Source of the DNA: Paenibacillus castaneae | GTDB lineage: Bacteria; Bacillota; Bacilli; Paenibacillales; Paenibacillaceae | DNA: 64,000 bases | Direction: 5' to 3' | Assembly: GCF_002884445.1 (NCBI RefSeq) | Contig: NZ_KZ614144.1 | Coordinates: forward strand, 289,272-353,271 | Made by a program: the position numbers and the translations under genes | Notes under the pieces: generated by a model | Told to the model about the DNA's origin: nothing | Seen by the model: the letters and a program-made list of their open reading frames with translations, nothing else | Databases searched by the model: none | Part shown: piece by piece, positions 53,754 through 62,173 of the stretch | How positions within the stretch are numbered: the first letter of the stretch is position 1 | Layout of the letters: each line of letters opens with the position of its first letter

Positions 53754-55550
53754 ATGGAAGCGGAAAAAGCAGCGTGCACCGTCAATGATCGACAGGTTTC
53801 GGTCGAGCAGGCCGAGCTGGATCAGACTTTGGTAGAACGTGCTCAGCAAGGGGATACGGAAGCCTTCGGCGAGCTAATTGAGCAGCACCGAAGCAAGGCG
53901 CGCGGCTGGGCTGAGCGGATGACCGGCGATCCCCATATGGCTGATGATATCGTACAAGATGCGCTAATCCGAGCGTTTTTGCATTTGGGCTCGCTTGCGG
54001 ACACAAGTCGATTTCTGCCATGGTTTCACCGGATTGTGCGCAATCAGGCGAATATGCGCTTGCGCCGCGGCGGTCCGCACAGAAAGGAGCGGCCGTTCGC
54101 ATCAATGGGTGCTGCAGTGAACGATGGTTCTGAGGTTGACTGGGAAAATTTAGACAGCATTCTTTATCATCTTGCAAGTACAGCAGCGGCGGATGCCGCA
54201 GTAAGGGATCATGACCCAGCCGAAAGCCTGCTGCGCAAAGAAATGTACGAAACGATACATGCGCTGCTTCATTGTCTGGCTCCTAAGGAGAGTGCTATTT
54301 TCAAGGCGTATTTCTTTAGCCAGCTGCAACCGGAGGAGATTGCGACCATGTATAGGATGACAACCGGTTCCATTTATACCTACTTACACCGTTCCCGCCA
54401 GAAGCTCCGCAAGGAGCATATCCGTGTCTCTCTAGGCCTCATACCAGAAAAAGGAGGGAGCGGGATGACCAGAAGCAAAGTTTTGAAATTGCCGGAATGG
54501 CCGGTGCAGTCTTCAGTAAAGACGACTTTTATGGACAGTATTGGCCGCATGCTGGCGTTTTTGGATGATCGACACGGGACAGCGGAACTGATGGGACATT
54601 CCAGCTTTGCTTTTCGGATGAAGATTTCGAACCAAACGACGTTTGCGGATGGCATTTACATGTTTGACTGGAGACGGACTCTGCTGTCATTCATGGAGGA
54701 GCTCGGCTACAAAATAACGATACTGTGCGGACAGCTCGCAGATTCGCCCATCCCTCTTCTCGGAGCAGTTGAACGATTTCCGATTGTATTGCCGATCGAA
54801 GAGGCGGTTCTTCCTTTCATCCGTAAGTACATTGATCTTGGAAAGCCGGTGCTGTACTTCGACACACTGGCTGTTAAGCCCTTTGTCCATGAGTGGTCGG
54901 TCATATACGGATATGATGATGAGCAGCGGATTGTATATTTGACCGATCAGATGCTTCCAGATGGCAAAACGTTATCCTATGATGATGTGACAGATAATCC
55001 TGTTCGGTTCGCGGCAGGCATTGACGAGTTTCTGGCGAAGGGGATCGATGTGCTTGCGCAAAGGGGCTCGAAGCTACGAAAGCAGGCAGAACGGACTGTC
55101 CGTTTCGCTGTCGATTATGCAAGACAAGGCTGCGATTATCGCCCAATGACCAGCTATCTGCAGTACACCTCTGGGCTTGCGGCATATGATCGCTGGATAG
55201 GTCATCTTAGCAACACATACACCGTGCCGAACAGGTATGGCATGGGTCAGCTATGTATGGTTTATGCCGAAGCGAAACGCTATGCGTCGCTCTATTTACG
55301 CCGTGTTCCATTCGAAGGGGAAGCCATGCGGATGGTCCTCTTGGCTTCGGAAGCTTACGAACAAACGGCTGAAGCTTTGGAGATGCTGAGCTCTACTGTG
55401 CCGTTCATTCGTTCATCCGAAATGTTTTCTCCACAATTGCTTGAGACCTGTATCACGTATTTGAACCGAGCGAAAGAATTTGAAACAGCTGCTATCGGAT
55501 ATTTAGAAAAAGCACTCGCTTTTAATATGGAAGAGAAGGGAAGGAAATAA
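53754..55550 (+). CDS. ECF-type sigma factor with long C-terminal C39-like domain
   Basis: The 598-residue protein has two parts. Residues about 20-210 are an ECF sigma factor: region 2 GDTEAFGELIEQHRSKARGW and HMADDIVQDALIRAF, then region 4 LAPKESAIFKAYFF and EEIATMYRMTTGSIYTYLHR. Residues about 225-598 form a separate domain. Its HEWSVIYGYDDEQRIVYLTD (about residue 379) recalls the His strand of C39/BtrH-type papain folds, but no catalytic Cys is evident. A helical tail ends it. It may sense a ligand and control the sigma part. Its stop lies 2 bp before the start of a signal-less binding protein, so they are translated together. No anti-sigma gene is adjacent. Confidence 0.7.
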   Translation: MEAEKAACTVNDRQVSVEQAELDQTLVERAQQGDTEAFGELIEQHRSKARGWAERMTGDPHMADDIVQDALIRAFLHLGSLADTSRFLPWFHRIVRNQANMRLRRGGPHRKERPFASMGAAVNDGSEVDWENLDSILYHLASTAAADAAVRDHDPAESLLRKEMYETIHALLHCLAPKESAIFKAYFFSQLQPEEIATMYRMTTGSIYTYLHRSRQKLRKEHIRVSLGLIPEKGGSGMTRSKVLKLPEWPVQSSVKTTFMDSIGRMLAFLDDRHGTAELMGHSSFAFRMKISNQTTFADGIYMFDWRRTLLSFMEELGYKITILCGQLADSPIPLLGAVERFPIVLPIEEAVLPFIRKYIDLGKPVLYFDTLAVKPFVHEWSVIYGYDDEQRIVYLTDQMLPDGKTLSYDDVTDNPVRFAAGIDEFLAKGIDVLAQRGSKLRKQAERTVRFAVDYARQGCDYRPMTSYLQYTSGLAAYDRWIGHLSNTYTVPNRYGMGQLCMVYAEAKRYASLYLRRVPFEGEAMRMVLLASEAYEQTAEALEMLSSTVPFIRSSEMFSPQLLETCITYLNRAKEFETAAIGYLEKALAFNMEEKGRK

Positions 55551-55552
55551 AC

Positions 55553-56662
55553 GTGACAGAAATCCGGTTTTTAACGCAAATCGCGTACAATATGAGGCAA
55601 GTGATGGCAGCGAAGGAATCTTTCGAAAAAATAAACCCAGATGTTCGAATTATTGTCGAGCAATCTAAAGATTATTTTGAAATGATGCAATCATTCAAGT
55701 CTGATGAAGCCCCGGATATTATTGAAACAGGAGGATTCCAAGTTAGCAATTCGGACGGAATATTTATAGATTTGAACCCTTACATTGCTGAGATTGAAGG
55801 ATTAGAAGAGGATTTATACCCAGGTTTGCTGCGGGTAGCAAGAAACAGCGGTATACTGCCGGGTCTACCTATTGAGGTCAGTCCACCGCTCATTATATAC
55901 AATAAGGAAATGTTCGACCAAGCGGGGCTGGCTTATCCGACAGAAGCCTGGACCTGGGATGACATGGTCGAGCTGGCCCGGAAACTGACGATTCGTGATG
56001 AGCAAGGTATTGCGAGTCAATTCGGATTCGGACTTGGTGTCGATATCGAATGGTTCGAGCCTTTTGTAATGAGGAATGGAGGCAGCTACGTTGCCCCTGA
56101 TGGCTCGACGTCAAGGGGTTATGTGGATAGCCCTGCTACCATTGAGGCTTTTCGCAAAATTATCGATGCGTTCCGCGTCCACAACATTATTCGTAAGCCC
56201 GGAGAGCAATCCTCAGCAACCGACGAGAATGATGAGAGTGCGATGACTTTCTGTTTCATATGGAATACTCATCATCATAAACTCCATGATCGGTATCAGG
56301 TTGTAGGCTTGCCTGTTATGCCAGGCGGCAAAGAAGCGAATATGATCTATATGGGCGGGGCTGGAATAACGACGAAATCTTCGAACCCGCGGCTTGCATG
56401 GGAGTTTTTGCGCCACTATATGCTGGAATGCCACTCGTGGATGCCGCCGATTTCGAAGTCACAAGCGGAAGAGCGAGGATTGACTGAGCATCGAATCTGG
56501 TCCCGTTACTTAAAGGAGCTCGACCATGTTCAGCTTAGCGGCTATTACTTGAGCAAGAAGTGGAATGCTTCTAGACAGTTGATCAACGATGAAATTCACA
56601 AAATGATTTTGGAGGGCGCCGACGTAGCGCAAACGCTGCGATCCTGGACGAGGTTTACGTAA
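55553..56662 (+). CDS. Solute-binding protein of family 1 type without signal peptide
   Basis: The 369-residue protein has the fold pattern of sugar-binding proteins of CUT1 transporters: TEIRFLTQIAYNMRQVMAAK as first strand and helix, SFEKINPDVRIIVE, PSLIIYNKEMFDQAGL-like middle (PPLIIYNKEMFDQAGL, about residue 108), and AWTWDDMVELARKLT. It starts directly at the first beta strand; there is no signal peptide or lipobox and no room for one because the sigma gene ends 2 bp upstream (GTG 55553, AAGGAAA site inside that gene). It would be cytosolic. Coupling with the sigma factor suggests an intracellular sugar sensor rather than a transporter part. This is inference. Confidence 0.75.
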   Translation: MTEIRFLTQIAYNMRQVMAAKESFEKINPDVRIIVEQSKDYFEMMQSFKSDEAPDIIETGGFQVSNSDGIFIDLNPYIAEIEGLEEDLYPGLLRVARNSGILPGLPIEVSPPLIIYNKEMFDQAGLAYPTEAWTWDDMVELARKLTIRDEQGIASQFGFGLGVDIEWFEPFVMRNGGSYVAPDGSTSRGYVDSPATIEAFRKIIDAFRVHNIIRKPGEQSSATDENDESAMTFCFIWNTHHHKLHDRYQVVGLPVMPGGKEANMIYMGGAGITTKSSNPRLAWEFLRHYMLECHSWMPPISKSQAEERGLTEHRIWSRYLKELDHVQLSGYYLSKKWNASRQLINDEIHKMILEGADVAQTLRSWTRFT

Positions 56663-56728
56663 ATAGAATTCCCTCTCCTCTCTATTCAGTCTTCGCCATA
56701 CAAGCTCATATCCGCCATTTTCCCTTAT

Positions 56729-56804
56729 AATAGAGCTAGTTTCTAGCTCTAATTCACTCAAAGTAACCAAAGTTTGTGGAATAGAGCTAATATCTAGCTC
56801 TATT
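56729..56804. repeat. Palindromic repeat cluster 3 (two copies)
   Basis: TAGAGCTAG-TTT-CTAGCTCTA (56731-56751) and AATAGAGCTA-ATATC-TAGCTCTATT (56780-56804). The first has the loop sequence of clusters 1 and 2 in reverse orientation. The rest of 56663-57017 holds the operators below and no gene. Confidence 0.7.
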
Positions 56805-56925
56805 CTACTCGAATATGAATAGCGCAGCGCCAGTAAGATATGAAGCGGAGCAAGGAACCTCAAATGAATGCAGTGGAATACCACTGATGAATGTAATCCA
56901 CTTATGCCCCTTAAAAAAACTATTT

Positions 56926-56946
56926 ACATACCGACCATCGGTATGT
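56926..56946. promoter_or_regulatory. TetR-type operator 1
   Basis: ACATACCGA-CCA-TCGGTATGT has perfect 9-bp arms and overlaps a TTTACA -35-like hexamer (56923-56928). Confidence 0.6.
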
Positions 56947-56965
56947 TACCATGAAATCACAATAA

Positions 56966-56978
56966 ACCGACGGTTGGT
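56966..56978. promoter_or_regulatory. TetR-type operator 2
   Basis: ACCGACGGTTGGT repeats the core of operator 1 (ACCGAC / GTYGGT) 40 bp downstream. Both lie in the leader of the DUF2306 gene. No TetR gene is in the neighbourhood. Confidence 0.5.
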
Positions 56979-57017
56979 ATGCATGAAAGAATTGAAAAGT
57001 TATAAGGGAGAGGTCGA

Positions 57018-57671
57018 ATGAAAATGCTGAATAAAAAAATGATTTTACCCGTTGTATATGTGCTTGCCTATTTGCTTACCTTTTATGTGGTGATCCAATA
57101 CATCATCTATAAGCCGAGCCAGGCAGGAGCGGTGTCCTCGAAACTGCAGGACGCTTCGTTCCACTACGAAATATGGAAATTGTTCTTCTATCCGCATATT
57201 CTGCTTGGGATAGCTGCATTGCTGATTGGCGCCTATCAGCTGACGAAGAGCAGCCGACGTAATCCGAAGCGTCATAAGATGCTGGGCCGGATCTATGGTG
57301 TTTCCATACTCATTAATGTGTTAGTTGTGCCCTATATCGCCTTGTATGCTACCGGCGGCACGCCCACAACCATCGCTTTTCTCGTCTTGGACGTCTTCTG
57401 GTTAGGGACGACGGTTATCGGCATCAGGCACATTTTGCGCAAAAATATTACCGCTCATCGGCAGTGGATGCTTCGCAGCTATGCGGTTACGTTCGTGTTC
57501 GTCAGTTTCCGTATCGTACTGCCAATCATCCAATTGTCTACCGACGCGCCAATGAGCGTCACCTTTCCGCTAGCCGTCTATATTGGCATTGCGATAAACC
57601 TTGTTTTTACCGAGTTATACCTCAAGAAACGCACTCGGAATACGTCTAAGCCCATTGAGGAAGTGGCTTAG
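57018..57671 (+). CDS. DUF2306-family membrane protein
   Basis: The 217-residue protein has about six or seven membrane segments. Family landmarks are HILLGIAALLIGAYQL, KRHKMLGRIYGVSI (about residues 88-101) and a second TAHRQWMLRSYAVTFVFVSFRI (about 146-167), with paired His residues that might bind a metal or heme. AGGGAGAGG precedes the ATG. The gene is controlled by two TetR-like operators, as is usual for efflux or stress genes. Its function is unknown. Confidence 0.7.
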   Translation: MKMLNKKMILPVVYVLAYLLTFYVVIQYIIYKPSQAGAVSSKLQDASFHYEIWKLFFYPHILLGIAALLIGAYQLTKSSRRNPKRHKMLGRIYGVSILINVLVVPYIALYATGGTPTTIAFLVLDVFWLGTTVIGIRHILRKNITAHRQWMLRSYAVTFVFVSFRIVLPIIQLSTDAPMSVTFPLAVYIGIAINLVFTELYLKKRTRNTSKPIEEVA

Positions 57672-57682
57672 CCTATGAAGAT

Positions 57683-57726
57683 GGACCTGCATCTGCGCTG
57701 TTGCTATTACAGCGATAGTGCAGGTC
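57683..57726. terminator. Shared hairpin between DUF2306 and LacI genes
   Basis: GACCTGCA ... GCTGT-TGCTATT-ACAGC ... TGCAGGTC. The lacI-type stop codon (57707-57709) lies inside the structure. The plus-strand tail is TATTTGTT. Confidence 0.6.
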
Positions 57727-58693
57727 TATTTGTTACCGATTCGCCTTCTACTAAAGAGACATAAATACGCTCATGATCGACGGGCTTGCCTGCAATGATT
57801 TTGAGCAGCTGCTCGGAGGCGAGCGCCCCCCACTTGCGCATGGAGTAATCGATGGTGGCTAGTCTTGGCTGTACATACTGGGCTAGTTCAATGTTGTCGA
57901 ATCCAATTATATGGATATGTTGTCCGATGATCAGCGAGGAATAATCTTTTACATAATTGTATAAACCGATAGCCATTTCATCATTGAGACAGAAGACGGC
58001 AACAGGCTGATTGTATTCATCTATAATTTGCTTCGCAGCTGCTTCGCCAGATTGCTTTTCGAAATCGCCTTCCAATTCTATGTATTCAAGCTGCGGGTTG
58101 CGTTCGACGGCTTGTTTGACCGCGTGGAGGCGCTGCTTAACATCATAGGAGCCTTTCGGGCCGGTAATTACGTAAAACTTGCGATGGCCGTGCTTAAGCA
58201 AGAAATCCATGGCTAGAGTGGCTCCGGCTTTATTATCCAGCAGAACCTGATTAATGTTCGCTTGATTCAGCTCGCGATCCAGCACAACCAGCTTGTGGCC
58301 TTGATCGGCATAGGCAATCAGCTGTTCGTCGGAGAAGGTTTCATCTAATATGATTGCACCGTCTAATATTCGCTCAGGAATCATTCGATGCGAATGCAGA
58401 CCGCTGCACACGATGAGATCATAATGGCTTTGATGGAGAAATTCTTTGACGCCCTGCAGCAGTTCGCCATAGAAATTGCCGCTGAAATCGGTCAGGTAGA
58501 TTCCGATAATGTTAGACTGTTTCCTCTTTAACGATCTTGCAGCTGCATGAGGCACATAATTTAATTCGCTAGCTATTTTTAATATCCTCGCAGTCGTCTC
58601 TTCCGTTACCTTGCTGCTCCCGTTCAGGGCGTAAGAAACGGTTGATATGGAAACCCCTGCCTCCCTGGCAATATCCTTTATGCTGGTCATCAT
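57707..58693 (-). CDS. LacI-family repressor of the GH3 gene
   Basis: The 328-residue protein has an N-terminal LacI helix-turn-helix (SIKDIAREAGVSISTVSYALNG, residues 4-25), hinge helix AAARSLKRK, and a periplasmic-binding-like sugar-sensing domain. GAGAGGTGAG precedes two adjacent ATGs. It is divergent from the GH3 beta-glucosidase gene, and two GAAACGTTTC palindromes lie in the shared 284-bp gap, one next to each gene, so it probably represses GH3 and itself until a sugar binds. Confidence 0.88.
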   Translation of the reverse strand: MMTSIKDIAREAGVSISTVSYALNGSSKVTEETTARILKIASELNYVPHAAARSLKRKQSNIIGIYLTDFSGNFYGELLQGVKEFLHQSHYDLIVCSGLHSHRMIPERILDGAIILDETFSDEQLIAYADQGHKLVVLDRELNQANINQVLLDNKAGATLAMDFLLKHGHRKFYVITGPKGSYDVKQRLHAVKQAVERNPQLEYIELEGDFEKQSGEAAAKQIIDEYNQPVAVFCLNDEMAIGLYNYVKDYSSLIIGQHIHIIGFDNIELAQYVQPRLATIDYSMRKWGALASEQLLKIIAGKPVDHERIYVSLVEGESVTNRPALSL

Positions 58694-58797
58694 CTCACCT
58701 CTCTAGTAATTTCTTACATTAACAGAATATAGAAAGAAAGTTTGAAGGTCAACGCTAGGCGGACCCATACTTTCACTTAAATGTTCACATTTTCGGT

Positions 58798-58807
58798 GAA
58801 ACGTTTC
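58798..58807. promoter_or_regulatory. LacI-type operator O1
   Basis: GAAACGTTTC perfect palindrome, 105 bp upstream of the repressor start and 131 bp from O2. A CG centre is typical of LacI-family operators. Confidence 0.65.
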
Positions 58808-58881
58808 GATTATAACTATACGTAATATAATAATGACGTGCAACTACTACTTTATGACAAAAAATGATCTCAAATAAGGGT

Positions 58882-58911
58882 TTGACTAACAGGAAAGCGG
58901 CGAATTATAAT
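58882..58911 (+). promoter_or_regulatory. Sigma-A promoter of the GH3 gene
   Basis: TTGACT (58882-58887), an 18-bp spacer and TATAAT (58906-58911). Confidence 0.75.
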
Positions 58912-58928
58912 CAATTAAGGAGCGAATC

Positions 58929-58938
58929 GAAACGTTTC
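58929..58938. promoter_or_regulatory. LacI-type operator O2
   Basis: GAAACGTTTC, identical to O1, placed about 11 bp downstream of the predicted GH3 transcription start, where a repressor would block elongation. Confidence 0.65.
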
Positions 58939-58977
58939 TATAAAACTGATTAACGATTAGAAAGGTTGTGAATTCTC

Positions 58978-61182
58978 ATGTCCAATCCGACAAACCAGAC
59001 ATCTATGGAATCTAACGCAAATACATTAATGCATGACTATATTGAGAAAATGACGCTTGATGAGAAAATCGCCCAGCTTATTCAGCTCGCTGTTCCATTC
59101 TTCGAGGGAGCAGAGGGCGGCGGCCTCATTACGGGCCCTATGGCATCGCTTGGCATAACGGAGCAAACGGTACGAAACAGCGGATCCGTTCTGGGTATGG
59201 CAGGAGCGCAGGAGGTCATTAACGTTCAGCGCACGCATCTGGAGAATAACCGTCTTGGCATTCCGCTGCTGATGATGGCCGATATCGTTCATGGGTTCAA
59301 GACGATCTTCCCCGTTCCGCTTGCAATAGGCTGCTCTTGGAATTTAGAGCTGGCAGAGCGCAGCGCGGAGATTGCGGCTAAAGAGGCATCTGTATCAGGC
59401 GTCCATGTGACGTTTGCGCCGATGGTCGATTTGGTTCGTGATCCGCGCTGGGGCAGGGTTATGGAATCAACTGGGGAGGACCCGTATCTGAACTCCGAGT
59501 TCGCACGGGCCTTTATTCGCGGCTTTCAAGGAACAGACCTTACTAGTGACAAGGATAGGGTTGCAGCATGCGTGAAGCACTTTGCTGCATATGGAGCTGC
59601 TGAAGGCGGCCGAGATTATAATACAGTCGACATGTCAGAGCGGCAATTGCGTGAATTTTATTTGCCTGCATACAAAGCGGCGCTGGATGAGGGCTGCGAA
59701 ATGGTCATGACCTCCTTCAACACGGTGGATGGAATGCCTGCTACGGGCAACGTACCGCTTATGCGTAAGCTGCTTCGTGAGGAATGGGGCTTTGACGGCA
59801 TTCTAATCTCTGACTGGGGAGCAGTCAAAGAGCTTATTGCACACGGATATGCGGCTGATGAGTCGGAAGCGGCCTACAGAGCGATTCAAGCGGGAGTCGA
59901 CATTGAGATGATGACATCCTGCTACGCCAAGCATCTTTCTGAGCTCGTAGAGAAGAAGGAAGTAGACGAGTCTCTTATAGATGAAGCTGTACTGCGTATA
60001 CTCACTCTTAAGCAAAAGCTTGGCTTGTTTGAGAATCCTTACCGCGCTGCAGATCCGGAACGGGAGCAGGAAGTTGTTTTCTGCGAGGCTCATCGTGAAG
60101 TATCTCGGGAGCTTGCGGTTAAATCATGTGTGTTATTGAAAAATGAAGGCGTGCTTCCGCTTCAGCCGCAGCAGAAGATTGCGCTCATTGGGCCATTCGC
60201 CCAAAGCAGCGATCTGCTTGGTCCTTGGTCATGGACAGGCTCCAAGGATGATGTTGTTAAGTTGACTGATGGCATAAAGCGTAAGCTAAGCCAATCAGCT
60301 GAGCTGCTTGTTGCCGATGGATGCGGCATTGAAGAAGCGACAGAAGAGCAGTGGAAGGAAGCCGAAGCAGCGGCGCAAGCTGCCGATGTGATCGTTCTTG
60401 CTTTGGGCGAGCATTCCGATATGAGCGGCGAGGCAGGCAGCCGGGCAAATATTCAACTGCCGGAAGTGCAGCTGGAGCTTATCCGCAAAGCGAAGCTGCT
60501 TCAGAAGCCGATCGTTGTTGTTCTATTTAATGGACGTCCGCTGGACTTGCACGGTGTCTACCATGAAGCGGATGCGATACTGGAAGCATGGTTCCCAGGA
60601 ACGGAAGGCGGCAATGCTGTAGCGGATTTATTGTTCGGCGATGCCAATCCATCCGGACGTCTAACGATGTCATTCCCTTTCAGCGTAGGTCAGGTGCCAG
60701 TGTATTATAATGCTTTTAATACAGGACGTCCCCAAGGTGCTGAAGATGCTCAGGTCCGTTATGTGTCACAGTATTTGGACATTCCGAATGAACCGCTGCT
60801 GCCTTTCGGCTTCGGTCTTAGCTACTCTAAGTTTGATTACAGTGACGCTAAGCTTTCCTCTGACCTGATAACGGTGGATCAGCCGATTAAAGTGACAGTG
60901 AAGCTGACGAATACGGGAACTGTTGCAGGCGAAGAAACGGTACAGCTGTATGTGCGTGATATATCGGGCGAGGTTGTGCGTCCAGTCAAAGAATTGAAGG
61001 ATTTCAAGAAGGTAACGCTCCAGCCGGGAGAGAGCAGCGAGGTTGAATTCGTTCTGTCCGAGGAGCAGCTGCGCTACTATCACGCCGATCTGAAGCATCA
61101 TAGTGATGCAGGGGCATTCTCAGCATTTGTCGGTCCGAACAGCCAACAGACGACTCAGCTTTCTTTCAAGCTGGTAAAGTAA
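58978..61182 (+). CDS. GH3 beta-glucosidase/beta-xylosidase, cytosolic
   Basis: The 734-residue protein has the usual GH3 layout: a TIM barrel with PLLMMADIVHGFKTIFP, KHFAAYGAAEGGRDYN and the nucleophile Asp279 in ILISDWGAVK, then an alpha/beta sandwich (ALIGPFA, VVLFNGRPLDL) and a C-terminal fibronectin III-like domain (VKLTNTGTVAGEETVQLYV). There is no signal peptide. It removes non-reducing-end glucose or xylose from short oligosaccharides. It is driven by a clear promoter with LacI-type operators and ends at a strong terminator. The name bglX could apply but the substrate is unproven. Confidence 0.9.
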   Translation: MSNPTNQTSMESNANTLMHDYIEKMTLDEKIAQLIQLAVPFFEGAEGGGLITGPMASLGITEQTVRNSGSVLGMAGAQEVINVQRTHLENNRLGIPLLMMADIVHGFKTIFPVPLAIGCSWNLELAERSAEIAAKEASVSGVHVTFAPMVDLVRDPRWGRVMESTGEDPYLNSEFARAFIRGFQGTDLTSDKDRVAACVKHFAAYGAAEGGRDYNTVDMSERQLREFYLPAYKAALDEGCEMVMTSFNTVDGMPATGNVPLMRKLLREEWGFDGILISDWGAVKELIAHGYAADESEAAYRAIQAGVDIEMMTSCYAKHLSELVEKKEVDESLIDEAVLRILTLKQKLGLFENPYRAADPEREQEVVFCEAHREVSRELAVKSCVLLKNEGVLPLQPQQKIALIGPFAQSSDLLGPWSWTGSKDDVVKLTDGIKRKLSQSAELLVADGCGIEEATEEQWKEAEAAAQAADVIVLALGEHSDMSGEAGSRANIQLPEVQLELIRKAKLLQKPIVVVLFNGRPLDLHGVYHEADAILEAWFPGTEGGNAVADLLFGDANPSGRLTMSFPFSVGQVPVYYNAFNTGRPQGAEDAQVRYVSQYLDIPNEPLLPFGFGLSYSKFDYSDAKLSSDLITVDQPIKVTVKLTNTGTVAGEETVQLYVRDISGEVVRPVKELKDFKKVTLQPGESSEVEFVLSEEQLRYYHADLKHHSDAGAFSAFVGPNSQQTTQLSFKLVK

Positions 61183-61195
61183 TGATAAGACAATT

Positions 61196-61226
61196 GGTCA
61201 GGAGCTTTCGCTCCTGACCTTTTTTA
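61196..61226 (+). terminator. Terminator of GH3 gene
   Basis: GGTCAGGAGC-TTTC-GCTCCTGACC followed by TTTTTT. Confidence 0.95.
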
Positions 61227-61236
61227 TCGACAAGAA

Positions 61237-61261
61237 AAACACACCTGATTCAGGTGTGTTT
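61237..61261 (-). terminator. Terminator of the third permease pair
   Basis: On the minus strand AAACACACCTGA / TCAGGTGTGTTT followed by TTCTTGT. Confidence 0.8.
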
Positions 61262-61284
61262 CCTTATCCTATATATCAAATGAT

Positions 61285-62157
61285 TTATTCCTTCACGGCG
61301 CCGATAACAATCCCTTTCACAAAAAACCGCTGCAGGAAGGGATAGACGATGAGAATGGGCAAAGCGCCTATAAAGATCTGAGATGCCCGGATTGTTCGTT
61401 GAGAGAGATTGGCTATCGCTTGCGGGTCGAGCTTCGTTACATCGGCCTGAATAATAATCGTTTGCATGAAGGTCGCAAGCGGAAGCTTAGCTGAGTCTCT
61501 TATATAGATCAGCCCGTCAAAGTAGGAGTTCCAATGCCCAACCATAATGAACAGGGAAATCGTTGCAATGGCTGGCAAAGAAACAGGTAAGAAAATATTG
61601 AAGAAGGTTCGAAGATAACCAGCTCCGTCGATAAAGGCAGCCTCCTCGAGTTCTTTCGGAATGCTGCGGAAAAAGTTTAATAGAAGAATGACGTTGTAGA
61701 CCCCAATCATGCCAGGAAGAATCAGCGCGAATAAGGAGTTCATGAGCCCAAGCTTCAAGATAAGAATATAGCTGGGAATTAGGCCTCCGCTGAATAGCAT
61801 TGTTACAACAAAATACCAGAGATATATATTGCGGGCGCGGAATACCCGCGTATCCTTGGATAGGGCATAAGCGGCAATGGTATTAATGAATATGGCGAGT
61901 GCCGTTCCTAGTACAGTTCGCTGTATCGAAACCCATAAGGCGGATAGGAAATTCGTATTGTTGAATGTTTTGGCGTACGCTTCGAATGTTAGGCCTATTG
62001 GCCACAAGGTAACCAGTCCGCCGTTAGCCGGTGCGGCTGAGCTGAGGGAGACCATTAGCAAGTGGTAAAGCGGAAGCAGGCAAAGAATCGATACGAGAGC
62101 CAGTAACACGTAGTTGCATGTAGAGAAGATACGGTAAGGCAGTGTTTTGTAATACAT
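61285..62157 (-). CDS. Sugar ABC transporter permease, YtcP-like
   Basis: The 290-residue protein has six membrane segments. The EAA loop is KELEEAAFIDGAGYLRTFFN near residue 180, and the C-terminus is RFFVKGIVIGAVKE. GGGGG lies upstream of the ATG. It is the last gene of its transcript: a terminator follows directly, so unlike the other two importers of the window no binding-protein gene comes after it. Confidence 0.88.
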   Translation of the reverse strand: MYYKTLPYRIFSTCNYVLLALVSILCLLPLYHLLMVSLSSAAPANGGLVTLWPIGLTFEAYAKTFNNTNFLSALWVSIQRTVLGTALAIFINTIAAYALSKDTRVFRARNIYLWYFVVTMLFSGGLIPSYILILKLGLMNSLFALILPGMIGVYNVILLLNFFRSIPKELEEAAFIDGAGYLRTFFNIFLPVSLPAIATISLFIMVGHWNSYFDGLIYIRDSAKLPLATFMQTIIIQADVTKLDPQAIANLSQRTIRASQIFIGALPILIVYPFLQRFFVKGIVIGAVKE

Positions 62158-62173
62158 GAATTGTCCCCCTTTT

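Noticed and set aside
53475-53849. 124-codon minus-strand frame between udk and the sigma gene
   Set aside because: It overlaps the start of udk and the 5' end of the sigma gene. A protein-like stretch (WDAEYGWRSKLFLVNEQLP) was noted, but no ribosome site or family was seen, so it was left out.
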